From Scleroderma bovista (lineage: Eukaryota; Basidiomycota; Agaricomycetes; Boletales; Sclerodermataceae), in the NCBI GenBank assembly GCA_037178675.1, contig JAYMGJ010000622.1, positions 1-64,000 of the forward strand: DNA of 64,000 nt, in the 5' to 3' direction. The position numbers and the translations under genes were made by a program. The notes beneath the pieces were generated by a model. The model was not told the origin of the DNA and searched no databases. It saw nothing but the letters and a program-made list of their open reading frames with translations. Of the stretch, positions 30,972 through 46,813 are shown in pieces; within the stretch, counting starts at the first letter, position 1; each line of letters starts with the position of its first letter.

Positions 30972-31116
30972 TCCGTCTAGCAATCCCTCGGGTGGTATGG
31001 CTGATGGCGATCTGAGTTCAGGGTAACTACATATAGATCAAGTTGAGATTAATATACAGGCGGTGGTCACGTGAACGACGCGTCTGGTGGACTTCAGTTG
31101 CCAACATTCAGTAGGC
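30972..31116. promoter_or_regulatory. Divergent promoter between DBF2 and SPC25
   Basis: 145 bp separate the start codons of two mitotic genes, so they must share a compact bidirectional promoter. GGTCACGTGAACG (about 31065-31077) includes a CACGTG E-box. No TATA box is clear. Confidence 0.5.
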
Positions 31117-32011
31117 ATGAGACATACACATGTTGATCTGGCAGCTATCCTTGCAGGGCCGAATCTTCAGATTGACCTGAAGCTCACTGCATACGAGATA
31201 TCTACAGGAAACTTCCTCAAGGCCGTCACAAACTATACCCATCGCGCTATTGCCGAGATCACGAAACACAGAAATGCACAAGAGGCTGACAGAAGACGCC
31301 TTGGGGAAAGAATCCAAGCTGTGGAAACGGAAACAAATCAATGCAAGGTGAAAGAGATCGAATTATTGGCCGGTATGGTGCATCTTGTCCTTCCAAATAA
31401 TCCCCTTAGTCAAATCTCCAGTTTTAAACAAGGAACAAGAGGAAAGAAGAGAGTCTGAGTACTCTATCGACGCCCTCAAGCGCCAGCTGGCTTCAATTCG
31501 CGAACAATGTGCAGCTATAGAGGTTGAAGTTGAACAGTACCGTGCCATCGTGTCAAACCTTCACCGAGGTAAAGCAGTGCTCGTCCTCTTGTTTGGCCAT
31601 CACATTGACAACTGGCAACGTGCAGAAAGAAACAACGAAGAGAATACTCTGAATACTCACGCTGCCTTTGTAGCAGCCGAGCTCTCCGCTTACCAGTCAT
31701 GGCTACATTGTTATATCGATGGAATAGAGACCGACAAGCTTCTCATACGTTTTTCGCATGTCGACGAAGCTAATCTGGATCGAGAGTTTAGCTTCGTTCT
31801 CGATGTCTCAGAACCATCGTACAATGGTTCGTGTTATTCGCCCTATTCCTGCTGCCAAAGTTCTTACCTTTTGTATGCAGTAATTACAACGACACCTCCT
31901 CTGCCCAAATTGCCGATTCTCTTGAATGCCCTCAAGGAGACAGGAAGCATATATCGCTTCATCAAACTCATGCGCATAGCGTTCTTGGAATCGCTACACC
32001 CCCATTCGTAG
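31117..32011 (+). CDS. SPC25: Spc25, Ndc80 kinetochore complex subunit
   Basis: Spc25 pairs with Spc24 at the centromere-proximal end of the Ndc80 complex. From ATG at 31117 (MRHTHVDLAAILAGPN) the protein has a long coiled-coil segment (AVTNYTHRAIAEITKHRNAQ; EEERRESEYSIDALKRQLA) and the C-terminal globular (RWD) domain: LLIRFSHVDEANLDREFSFV, LDVSEPSYN, then TTTPPLPKLPILLNALKET, FIKLMRIAFLESL. Four exons are joined by introns starting near 31371, 31567 and 31826 (GGTTCGTGTTA). Length and order fit the family. It is divergently arranged with DBF2. Confidence 0.9.
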
Positions 32012-32051
32012 AATATATTTGTGTAATAGATGACGGAAGTGTACATATGTA

Positions 32052-32835
32052 TCATTCACTATGGCTGTTGCCAACCCACCCTGTCTTGTCTCTAGTCCCC
32101 CCCGCGCTGCCTAACTTGACCTTTGACTTTGCTTTGCGCCCTCCAAGTTCCTTGTACAACTCCCGCATCTCAATTTTACTAGGTCGACTTTGGGCTTCTT
32201 CTTCCAATCTCCACCTTTCCTCGTTCCTCTCCTTCGGGGTCTGATAACCCCCCCTAGATGGGGAATTTCGGCCAGAGTCACGCGAGTGTATCGGAGTCGA
32301 GGGAGCTTCATTATTAGAGACTAGGTTCAAGTATGCAAGCCGCTGACGATGGAGCTGGAGCTGAATATTGCAAGGGGAGGATTAGACCTACCCAGTTTTC
32401 CTTTGACTCTCTACGGGTCCACTTCCCGGGAGGTAATTCGTCGTCATGGAAATTCTCTCTTCTATAGTGCTGGAACCATACTATCAAGGATAAAGTCAGC
32501 GTGATCGTAGCTGAATTTGCGGGAGACATACTATAGTTAAGCGTTTGACTCTTGTTCCACTTCCGAGAGACCCTGGAGCATGCTGCCAGGTCTGATATGT
32601 CTAACCAACGAAATATGCGTTGGGAAATCTGTGTTGGGAACGCCCTCAGAGGGTCGGAGGACAGCGGTCTCGATGATATCAAGGTCAATGAGCCGTCACG
32701 CAAATGCGAACGGCGATGTGGTGATACAGGGCGGGAGGTTGGACGTGACGGTGCGCGCGATCGTGCAGGTGTCCCTGGTGTTGAGACCTTCAACAAGAAT
32801 GAGCGTGATCGAAGATTGACCCGATCTAAGAACAT
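32052..32835 (-). CDS. F-box protein
   Basis: From ATG at 32835 a basic Ser/Pro-rich head (TPGTPARSRAPSRPTSRP) leads into an F-box, LRAFPTQISQRIFRWLDISD-LAACSRVSRKWN (about 32560-32660), which in other proteins binds Skp1 of SCF ubiquitin ligases. After an intron comes VWFQHYRRENFHDDELPPGK and another exon with a charged tail (PKERNEERWRLEEEAQSRP) ending at 32052. No substrate-binding WD or LRR repeats are visible; the tail recalls fungal F-box proteins with a short C-terminus. The target is unknown. Its 3' end is 40 bp from the SPC25 stop. Confidence 0.75.
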
Positions 32836-33107
32836 ACAACGTAGATATACTCGTCATCAGGATCTTCCTCGGCCTGAGGGCGCCTAGAAGCGATCGACTT
32901 GCGCTCGTCTATGAGTGATTTCAGAATGTCTAGTCGCAAACTCATCGTGCAGCAGCAGGATGCAGAGCTCGACGAAATCTCCCATTAGTCCATGTGACGT
33001 CACCCCTGGTTTGCACAGCCACTGGCCCACAGCCACCCCAATTGGACATTCCGAATTCCGACAACACGTCGACTCTTTACAAGTTGGCAAGTCGATTTTT
33101 CGAAGAA
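32836..33107. promoter_or_regulatory. Divergent promoter, F-box gene and SEC13
   Basis: 272 bp between start codons. It includes GTCCATGTGACGTCACCCC near 32990-33006, a CRE-like TGACGTCA palindrome. No coding sequence conserved. Confidence 0.5.
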
Positions 33108-34405
33108 ATGGTACGTCCCAGTAGCCGTTCTTCTTTTCAACACTACATTTGACATTTCCAGCCTTCCGCAACGCCCAGCGATGTGGTCCCCATCGAGACT
33201 GCGCACGAAGACATAATTGTACGCACAGTCGAGTAGCTTTCATAGCAGGCTCACTCCGCTCTCTTGACAGCACGATGCACAATTAGACTACTACGGAAAA
33301 CGTCTGGCTACTTGTTCCTCTGACCGGACTGTCAAGATATTCGACATTGTGAATGGCAGTCCCTCTAAATCCGGTGGTCATTCATTAAAAGGGTTCGTGG
33401 TCGGAGCTGTATGGCTATATTACCACGACTTACATCTTGCTAGCCATACGGGACCTGTTTGGCAAGTCGCGTGGGCCCATCCAAAATTTGGAAACATCCT
33501 CGCATCCTGTTCTTATGACGGCAAAGTCTTCATCTGGAAAGATCAAGCCCAAGGAGGCGGATGGACAAAGATCGAGGAGCACACACTTCATACCGCGTCG
33601 GGTAGATAAATTCTTGTCCTATCACAGCACCATCTAACGTTCCTTAGTGAACTCCATTTCATGGGCCCCTCATGAACTCGGTGCCACCCTAGCTTGTGCT
33701 TCTTCAGATGGAAAAATTTCAGTCCTTACTTTCAAAGGTATACTTCCGCGCGTACTCTGTATTTGGCTGTGGGGTTTACTCGTACTCCACAGATGATGGA
33801 AAATGGAGCGCAGACATTTTTAATGCCCATGCTATTGGATGTAATGCCATATCGTGGGCTCCAGGTACCCAGCCTGGCTCTCTCACCCATCCACAGCAAC
33901 CGGGAACCCACCCCCCCACTGCTTTCAAGCGGTTTGTTAGCGCAGGGTGCGATAACCTCGTCAAAATCTGGTGTTTCCGCGAGGACACGCAGTCTTGGGC
34001 TGAAGAAGAGACGCTCGAAGGACATACCGACTGGGTGCGCGACGTCGCTTGGGCACCAAATATTGGTTTGCCTAGGAGCTATATCGCCACAGCCTCTCAG
34101 GTAAATCAACGCCAATACAGATCTTGGCCTCTAATTTGACAATATCACAACAGGACAAATCTGTACTCATCTGGACCAAGGATTCCCCGACTGCACCGTG
34201 GGTTAAAACAGCACTAGACCCCTCGGCATCAGCAACATCCCCTAGCGCTGCAACTGCATCGGGGAAATTCCCGGATGCTGTCTGGCGAGTATCTTGGAGT
34301 GTGGCAGGAAATATTCTGGCGGTGAGCTGCGGTGATGGCAAGGTCACGCTGTGGAAGGAAAATGTGCAGGGCAACTGGGAGTGCGTGAGCGATATGACAA
34401 GTTAA
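33108..34405 (+). CDS. SEC13: Sec13, COPII coat and nuclear pore WD-repeat protein
   Basis: Sec13 is a beta-propeller of the COPII outer coat and the Nup84 complex. The ATG at 33108-33110 is followed directly by an intron (33111-33161, donor GTACGT, acceptor TTTCCAG); exon 2 continues as [19 protein letters not shown], and after a second intron [20 protein letters not shown] blocks follow: [98 protein letters not shown] and [19 protein letters not shown]. The stop is at 34405. The arrangement and length are those of the family, which lends a seventh blade from Sec31 or Nup145C. Confidence 0.94.
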
Positions 34406-34520
34406 ATGTACCTTGCAAATTTCAATTCTTATAACCTATTCGACATTGAAGAAAATTACCCTCTGTTGATAGAATACGATGACATTGGAAAAGCAGTCTA
34501 TCCTCGATAAGAGTCTAAGA

Positions 34521-35706
<1,186 letters not shown>

Positions 35707-36015
35707 ATGTCCTCTCCATCGCCTTCCGTGTCCTCATCCGAGGAATCTCCAGCAATTGCAGGTGTGAAGGAACTGTTCAAACAAACCCTGCGCGTCTTTA
35801 CCAAGGACAATCGCGTCTTCTTGGGCACCTTTATGGGCACGGATCAGCAACTCAATCTCCTGTTTGTCAATACTGAAGAGTTCATCTTGAGATCACCGTT
35901 CGACCCAAACGGTCGCTACGTGGGGCAGGTGATGATCCCATGGAGGCTGATCAAACAAGTTGAAGCTCAAGTACGACGTGGCAGAGATGATGATGGTGAA
36001 AGCTTGTATCTCTAA
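35707..36015 (+). CDS. NAA38: Naa38 (Lsm-fold NatC subunit)
   Basis: From ATG at 35707 a 102-residue protein begins with a Ser-rich head (MSSPSPSVSSSEES) and has an Lsm/Sm fold: FKQTLRVFTKDNRVFLGTF, MGTDQQLNLLFVNTEEFIL, GRYVGQVMIPWRLIKQVEAQ. The Sm2-like RG.. is replaced by QVMIPW, which distinguishes the Naa38/LSMD1 group from spliceosomal Sm proteins. Naa38 (yeast Mak31) is an auxiliary subunit of N-terminal acetyltransferase C. An in-frame ATG at 35647 would add 20 residues without Lsm homology; I prefer 35707. Apparently a single exon. Confidence 0.85.
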   Translation: MSSPSPSVSSSEESPAIAGVKELFKQTLRVFTKDNRVFLGTFMGTDQQLNLLFVNTEEFILRSPFDPNGRYVGQVMIPWRLIKQVEAQVRRGRDDDGESLYL

Positions 36016-36144
36016 TGATTACCCCGCAAGTATATGTTATGTTCTCCTGCTGTCCTATGTTCAAGGGGTATCAAAAGGTCTCCGTATGATTACAGATATC
36101 CGGTGTCCATGGCATGAATGACGTCAAACGAAGTCGGGGGGCAC

Positions 36145-37932
36145 TTAACTCCTGTACTTGTCCTTGTAGATCCATGCCATACCAACATCACTAGCCCCCT
36201 GCGCCACCTGGCAACACGATTCAGGTCAAGTCACCCATAGCATAGATCAACTTACCGCAGCTCGATACCACTTTGCCGCCTCCTTCTTGTTTTTCTTGCA
36301 CCCTTTGGCATTGGCCAGGCAAAAAGCAAGGTCCTGTTGGGCGTCCATATCACCGAGATTCGCAGCCACCCTATAATAACTCTGCAACAACGTAATTAGC
36401 CACAGTAACGGTGACTATATTCCTTTCACATACAACGGCCATCTTTTGATCTTTGCGGACACCCCAACCTTGGAAAAAACACTGCCCAACCTCATAAATC
36501 GCCATGACCAGTTCTTCCTATGTACATTCGATGAGCAAGAGAGGACCTCGATTTTCCACGGCCATACCTTCACATCCTTAACATCGAACCTTTTTCCTTG
36601 CCTAGCCTTCTCCAGATCTTGGACAGCCGCTTCAGCCGCTTTTGATAACCACCTGAATCCACTCTTTTCGTTCTTTTCGCACCCCCACCCATGCCTGAGT
36701 GCCAATCCCCACATCAGCATTCCCACCCCACAGCCACCTTGCTCCTTCGCGCTTTTCTCGAAACATATGGCAGAGTCCTTCAATCGATTGCATTCGTGGT
36801 ACTGGATTCCCAGCTGGAGATAATCAAAGGGCGACGTGGGTTGTGTAGATGGGGTGTTGTCACTTTCCACGGATGGTGTTGGTGGTTTTAGGGGCTGGGG
36901 GTGGGGATGCCTAGAAGTCGAGGGTTCGACAATGTCTGGTCGGGATTGCCCATCTGGGTTAGGAGGATACCTGTTGGAGGCCGGCCCAGCTCTAAGCGAA
37001 GTTGGAACTGAAGAGGGAGTACACGCAGAATGGGTCGAAGACGAAGGTAGTCCATCAGGGGAAGTTCCGGACGTAGAGGCCAACCCTGTGTTTGTATGTG
37101 ACATATATTGACTTGGTGAAAGATGCTTGTCGTCATGGGTTCCGGTTAGTGGGACGACGGGCAAATACGATGTTGGAATCTGAGTCATTCGCGGTGAGTT
37201 GGGGCGTCGAGAGTTGCGCTCGAGTACCTGTCGCTTCTGCTCTTCGGAAGATAGAATGGGTGGTCGTCCAGGACGAGAGAAGTTCAACCGCGGTGAACTG
37301 CCACTGGCCACTGGCTGTCGTGAGGGCCCGCGAGTTCGATTGTCAATCTCATCTGAGGGCGATGAGACAACAACAGTCGGTAAAGGGGAAGTTGACGCTT
37401 TCATACCGTCTCCAAAATTGCCACCTTCTGAAGGGTTCGGAACAGGTGGTTGGTTGCTACTGGACGCTAGGTGTCGCAGCGCATTTGGTGGAGAGTGGTC
37501 TACGGATTGACGTTGGTGGCCGGAAACGTGTCTTTGTTCTTGACTCTGTTCTCCAAACACGAAGCTGTTTTCGTCATAGTGCCCTTCGTCTGTTTCACAA
37601 TCATGCAGGGAAGTCTTGGAATGTTGGTTCATGTAGTAATTCAACACACTGCCGTTCGTCATCGCACTCGCTGCAGAGCCTCGAAAGCGGGAGTGTAACA
37701 ACGGCGAATCCGGCATGTTTTGGTTGGCAAACGGCCGTGGCGGGGAGGCAGCATCGGAAGACAGTCGGGGAAGTGGAAAGTGAGGAATGTGGGTAGTGAG
37801 GGCGGTCGTGACCTCGCGCTGCTTGGCTGCATGTCGCCGCGACGATGTGCGACGAACCAGCGTCTCCAAGGGTGATGAGTGGTGAAGCCTACCCTCGCTG
37901 GACTTGTGCTCAAAAGCCATTGGACTCTCCAT
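36145..37932 (-). CDS. Sel1-repeat protein (Dsf2/Chs4-like)
   Basis: From ATG at 37932 there is a long disordered Ser/Pro/Gly-rich head (about 350 residues) with basic patches (LVRRTSSRRHAAKQRE), then Sel1-type repeats: FDYLQLGIQYHECNRLKDSA, ICFEKSAKEQGGCGVGMLMW, GLALRHGWGCEKNEKSGFRW; after an intron, a second set including SYYRVAANLGDMDAQQDLAF and CKKNKKEAAKWYRAAVAQGA, ending YKDKYRS at 36145. Sel1 repeats are TPR-like helical scaffolds. A disordered head with a Sel1 tail is like fungal Dsf2 and chitin-synthase activator Chs4 proteins, but a direct orthology is not proven. Confidence 0.75.
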
Positions 37933-38144
37933 GTCGCTCGAAGGAAGAAGTCATGTTAGGCAAAGCAGATACCCCGTTTCTTGGGTTTCTGGTAGAATAG
38001 TTAGCGAGGTCATGTCATTGTCATCTGGTAGTATGTACTGCAGTCGATGTATTTTTGTCCGTCGCAATTCCCTTGTTTGACTACTAGTAATATCGGGAGT
38101 ATTGTACACCTCCAAGTCCGTCTACATATCCACAAACATCCTCC

Positions 38145-42748
<4,604 letters not shown>

Positions 42749-42865
42749 GAAAGTTTGAAGTGCCTTACGTCAGCACAACGGAGGAAGACTCATTTGACGT
42801 CCATATATGGAAACTACCCTTTTGCAGTCAGTGCACAAAGTGACTGAGAGCAGGCTTTTCGCGCG
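42749..42865. promoter_or_regulatory. Divergent promoter, PRP16 and mL38
   Basis: 117 bp between start codons. CTTACGTCAGC near 42766 resembles half a CRE site. No TATA box seen. Confidence 0.45.
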
Positions 42866-44362
42866 ATGCTTTCCGTCCGACAACTGCTGCAGCCCCCCGC
42901 AGTCAGATTCATCAGGACCAGCGCAACTGTCCAAGCAGCGCCACCTACAGCAGAGGACTCTGCGACCACCCGACCCCGTCCATTCACGCCCCGCCGACCC
43001 AACATCTCGCGTGAGCGTCCTCGCCAATGGAACAGGCCACTCGCGTTCGGCGTGCTCCCTGCCTACGACGAGGCACTAAAGTACATAAAGACGGATTCGG
43101 AGATACTAAAGACCGAGATACAGCAACTCCAGGCATCATTGGAGAAACTAGCAACCGCTCTGGAACCAAACACGGACGTCATCCAAAAGACGAAAGAGAA
43201 ACTGTCCGTATTAGACATCCAAAGCCAGGTAAACCTCCCCGAGGTACGGTGGAAGGTCAGAAACGGGATGGGTATGTTTGGGGGATCACTTGGTCGTGTG
43301 TCTGCGTCTGAACGCGATCGCTCGGTTTGCAGCGGACATGTCTAACGCGGTCCACCGACATATTGTCGAGAAACGCTGGAGAGAAGAAGGCAGACTGGAT
43401 GAACTGGTCAGTGGCAATATTCATGCCCCCATTCTCTGGACTCAAACTTGCCCCCAGATGGAACGTATACACCAGATGTCTGTCGTGCCAGACGTCGTGC
43501 CCTTCCTTCACCCTTCCTTGGACCTCCGCGTGACGTATCCTGAACACTTTGTGCGCAAAACCGAGCACGGCGAATCCAAGAAAAGGAAACACGAACTCGT
43601 GGAAGCGGGTACCTATCTGCACCCTGAACAGGTCTGACAGTTCGTGTTCGCATTGACAGTGAATATATGCTTACGCAAAAAATGCAGACGGTCGAGCCCC
43701 CGAAGCTCTACACAGACGTGTTCCACACCGACACGCGGCTCTACACGCTGCTATTGGTTGACCCAGGTGAACTTTATCGATCGTCGACTCATCCACACGC
43801 GCATTGATATACCCATCGCAGACGTCCCGGATGAGGCCAGCAGCACGTTCCAAACGTACTTGCACTGGTTACAGTAAGTGATCCACGAACCGTCGTTTAT
43901 CACATGTGAGCAAACAAGACTCCGATCTGCCAGGCCCAATATTGCCCTCTCGGCGTTATCGCCATCACCCATCGCAGATATGAACACCCACACGGAGTAC
44001 ATACCTCCTCATCCCCAGAAAGGAACAAATTACCATCGTTACACTATGCTACTTCTTCCCCAAAAGTCGCCCATTTCCGTACCGGCGTTTGCCAGGGACC
44101 AACGTCTTGGCTTCTCGGTGAGAGACTTTATTAATGATTACGACCTCGATCTGTCGGCTGGTGGAGGTGCTTTCATGTGGAGAGAAGTTTGGGACAATGC
44201 TGTTTCCACCATCCACAAGGATATTCTTGGTAAATCACATTTATCAAAGCGATATCAGTACTTATACGTTGCGTTCTAGGGACGGAGGAGCCAAGGTATG
44301 GAAGGCCACCGAAGCCAGACAGGTATGCGGGTGCAAAGGCAAGAAACAAGTACTTCAAGTAG
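42866..44362 (+). CDS. MRPL35: Mitochondrial ribosomal protein mL38 (Mrpl35)
   Basis: ATG at 42866 opens MLSVRQLLQPPAVRFIRTSA, an Arg-containing amphipathic mitochondrial presequence. A helical region follows (YDEALKYIKTDSEILKTEIQ; LPEVRWKVRNGM), then DMSNAVHRHIVEKRWREEGR and a PEBP-like domain: MSVVPDVVPFLHPSLDLRVT, PPKLYTDVFHTDTRLYTLLL, VDP, DVPDEASSTFQTYLHWLQ, TEYIPPHPQKGTNYHRYTML, LLPQ. The C-terminal exon ends EEPRYGRPPKPDRYAGAKAR. This arrangement is that of mL38, a large-subunit protein of the mitoribosome. Introns near 43271, 43410, 43636, 43770, 43874 and 44232. Stop at 44360-44362. Confidence 0.9.
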
Positions 44363-45022
44363 TACCAGCATAATATTATTTCATACTTGACATTGCAAAC
44401 GATGAGAGAGGACTGCGCCTTCCCGGAGTTCCGGACATGATCCAGGCTGATTACGAAAGACAAAAATGCACTGAGCCCAAGACTCAATTTTTCAAAGCGG
44501 TGTTCCCAATAGGGGGTATTTACATAAACGATTTTCGACATCGAAAATTCGTGTCGAACCTTTTTTTTTGTTCTATGAACTTGAGCGCGATGGTGGCGTT
44601 GGTCGTCAGGGTTATTTTTTTTTTTTTAAATCAGACTCGCCGGATTGGAGCGGCCCAAGGTTCAGGGGACGTAAAAACGACATCTGATTAACGGTATGAC
44701 AGGTGGCCGTGGTCATCGTATGGACGGGTGAGCTCTACTACACACTATGATAAATATCGTACGGATATTGCACAAATGAGTACAGGTAAGGTAACTATGA
44801 AGCAGGCATAGCGAGGACATATCTCAATAGACCATACTGGAAAAACGAGGGGAATGCATGTCAATGAGGGAATCGACGTATCACAAATACGAATAAGGAT
44901 GTCGCATCGAATCCAAGCGAAAGCACAAACAGCAAAGTGATACAACAGCACCATGAAACAGCATCGGAGAACCGAAAAGAAAGAAAAAAGAAAAGTCAGA
45001 GAGGGAGAGACAACGTGATGCC
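44363..45022. other. Convergent spacer with T-runs
   Basis: This separates two gene 3' ends. Runs of T occur at 44561-44569 and 44613-44626. No conserved coding sequence is visible. Confidence 0.5.
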
Positions 45023-46221
45023 TTAAAAGGTTGACAGGCGGCGAGGACTTCGGGCGAGATTGGTGGCCTGTGTCCGGACCTGCCGGAATCGGTACTGAAA
45101 CTCTGAAAGATAATCAGTTGGATGATGTAAAAACAGAGTGGTCGGGTGATGGGCCCACCTCCGTCTCTAACAATAGGATTCAAGCGTCTTCGCCGTTCTT
45201 CCTGCTCCTCCATCTCCATCTCGACTTCATATGGTGCCTTGCATCCCGGTATTCGCAGGCCAATCCTGGGTGGGGAATTCTTCGGCTCCCACCTACCACC
45301 GCCTGTGGCTTTGCAGATGATGCTGGACCGTCTCAAGGGGTAGGCGTCGAGTTCGCCAAAGGAGGGCTGGGGTGCATCGAGATCTGAGATGGCTGAGGTG
45401 ATGACGGATGGGAAGGGGAACTTCCTGGTGCTTAATTGGGAAGGACTGCGTTTGGTGGCAGATGTGTTGGGCGATGGGGGAGATGGCTCGATGGGGGAAG
45501 CATAAATGGAGGAAGTCGGAGATGGGGAGGACGATGTGGAGGGTGACGAGACCAAGAGCGGGGTGGATGGCCGTGAGTCAGGGGTACGCGACAAGCCATG
45601 AATCTGGTCCCAACAATCATCACACACTTTCTCCAGGACAACAGGTGACGTAGGGCTCTCGAATGAAGCGATCGGGACATGACGTGGGGGGTGAAGGAAG
45701 TCGAGGTTGGAGACGTCAAGGAGGTGGGTCATGCGAGAGGAGCATTGTTGGCAAAACACGCCTCCACACTTTCTGCAGTGCTATTATGTACGATGTGAGT
45801 CACCAGAGATGCAGCGATTGCCAATCTGGATACGTACATGGCGACGTTCGAGAAGCGAGAATGGCACACGGCAGAAGAAGTTGTCGCATGTGGATGCCAG
45901 TGCATCTGGCTGGGATGGATGAGAACGCGACAGATAGGGACACTGGACAATAAGCACACCTTCCAGAGGTTCCTGGGGAGGAGGACGGCGAGGTGCTCGT
46001 TGGGGCGCGGGGTGGATGGGGGGGTGAGATGGAGGCGGCGGGTGGAGGGCGAGCGCGATGAACCTGGAGAAGGGTGGTGAGCAGGGCAGTGCGCGGCTGG
46101 AGCAGTGGGGCTTACCTTCGGCGAGGGAGGACGCGTCGGAGGCAGCGTCAGAGTCTGGGGACGCGGTGGGGGGGCGGGCGATCCTGGCGAGGTCTGCGAG
46201 GGCAGTTGCGAGCGTCGACAT
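45023..46221 (-). CDS. FYVE zinc-finger protein
   Basis: ATG at 46221 gives MSTLATALADLARIARPPTA; after an intron with donor GTAAGC a second exon reads STPRPNEHLAVLLPRNLWK, then PDALASTCDNFFCRVPFSLL, ERRH, and after another intron HCRKCGGVFCQQCSS and, further on, KVCDDCWDQIHG. This is a FYVE finger with the WxPD and RRHHCRKCG motifs, which binds phosphatidylinositol 3-phosphate on endosomes. The first cysteine pair is C-x4-C instead of C-x2-C. The rest is Ser/Pro-rich and ends with a short basic segment (FQYRFRQVRTQATNLARSPR) at 45023, whose last intron I could not place firmly. Overall role unknown beyond endosomal targeting. Confidence 0.75.
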
Positions 46222-46813
46222 GGGTGTGGGGGAGAGCGGGGGGAGCGGAGGGAGTGGCCGAGCATCCCCCCAGCGGGACAAGTTATATCGACGGAGGGCA
46301 TTGCCGTGGGAAACACAGGGCTGCCTGGAATTACCACACGGTAACAACCAACTGATCCATTAATATATTATTTATTTTCCGCGACATGACCTGAAAATTA
46401 CGTCGTCGTCGCGCTCGCAGCTGAGATGAGGGTGCGAACGGGCGGACGCCCCTCCTCCAAGGCTTCAGCTTCGACGTTGGGCAGACGACGTCCGTCTCTC
46501 GCTCTCCGCGGAGCACTCGACTGCCAATCTGGGCCCATCTCCATGTTTGGGTGCCAAATATCGTCGTCCCTGAACATGCGCACGCGGGGGTCGGACAGCG
46601 ACGGCCCGGACAGTCCTCTCGTCCATGCTCATAACTCGCTTTGCTCGCTGGCAGCAGCGTCGACAGGGGCGACTCGACGCATCCACGCCCCGATGCCCCG
46701 GTCTCGCACTTCAACCATCGTACATACTACATAAGGTCTAGGTAGAGGCAGATCATGTATCAGTAAGTAGTAGTACTAGCGTAGAGCGTGTAGTCCAACC
46801 GAACAATGAGCCG
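46222..46813. other. Spacer with a possible small - strand gene
   Basis: A plausible coding stretch reads from about 46600 to 46398 on the - strand (DPRVRMFRDDDIWHPNMEMG), perhaps preceded by an ATG exon near 46719 (MVEVRDRGIGAWM). No family was recognised and no clean intron joins them, so I do not call a gene. Confidence 0.3.

Noticed and set aside
36446..37796. + strand frames over the Sel1-repeat gene
   Set aside because: Antisense shadows of a Ser/Pro-rich coding region; no conserved domain.
46105..46363. Gly/Arg-rich + strand frames opposite the FYVE gene 5' end
   Set aside because: Shadows of a GC-rich Pro/Ser/Ala coding exon.
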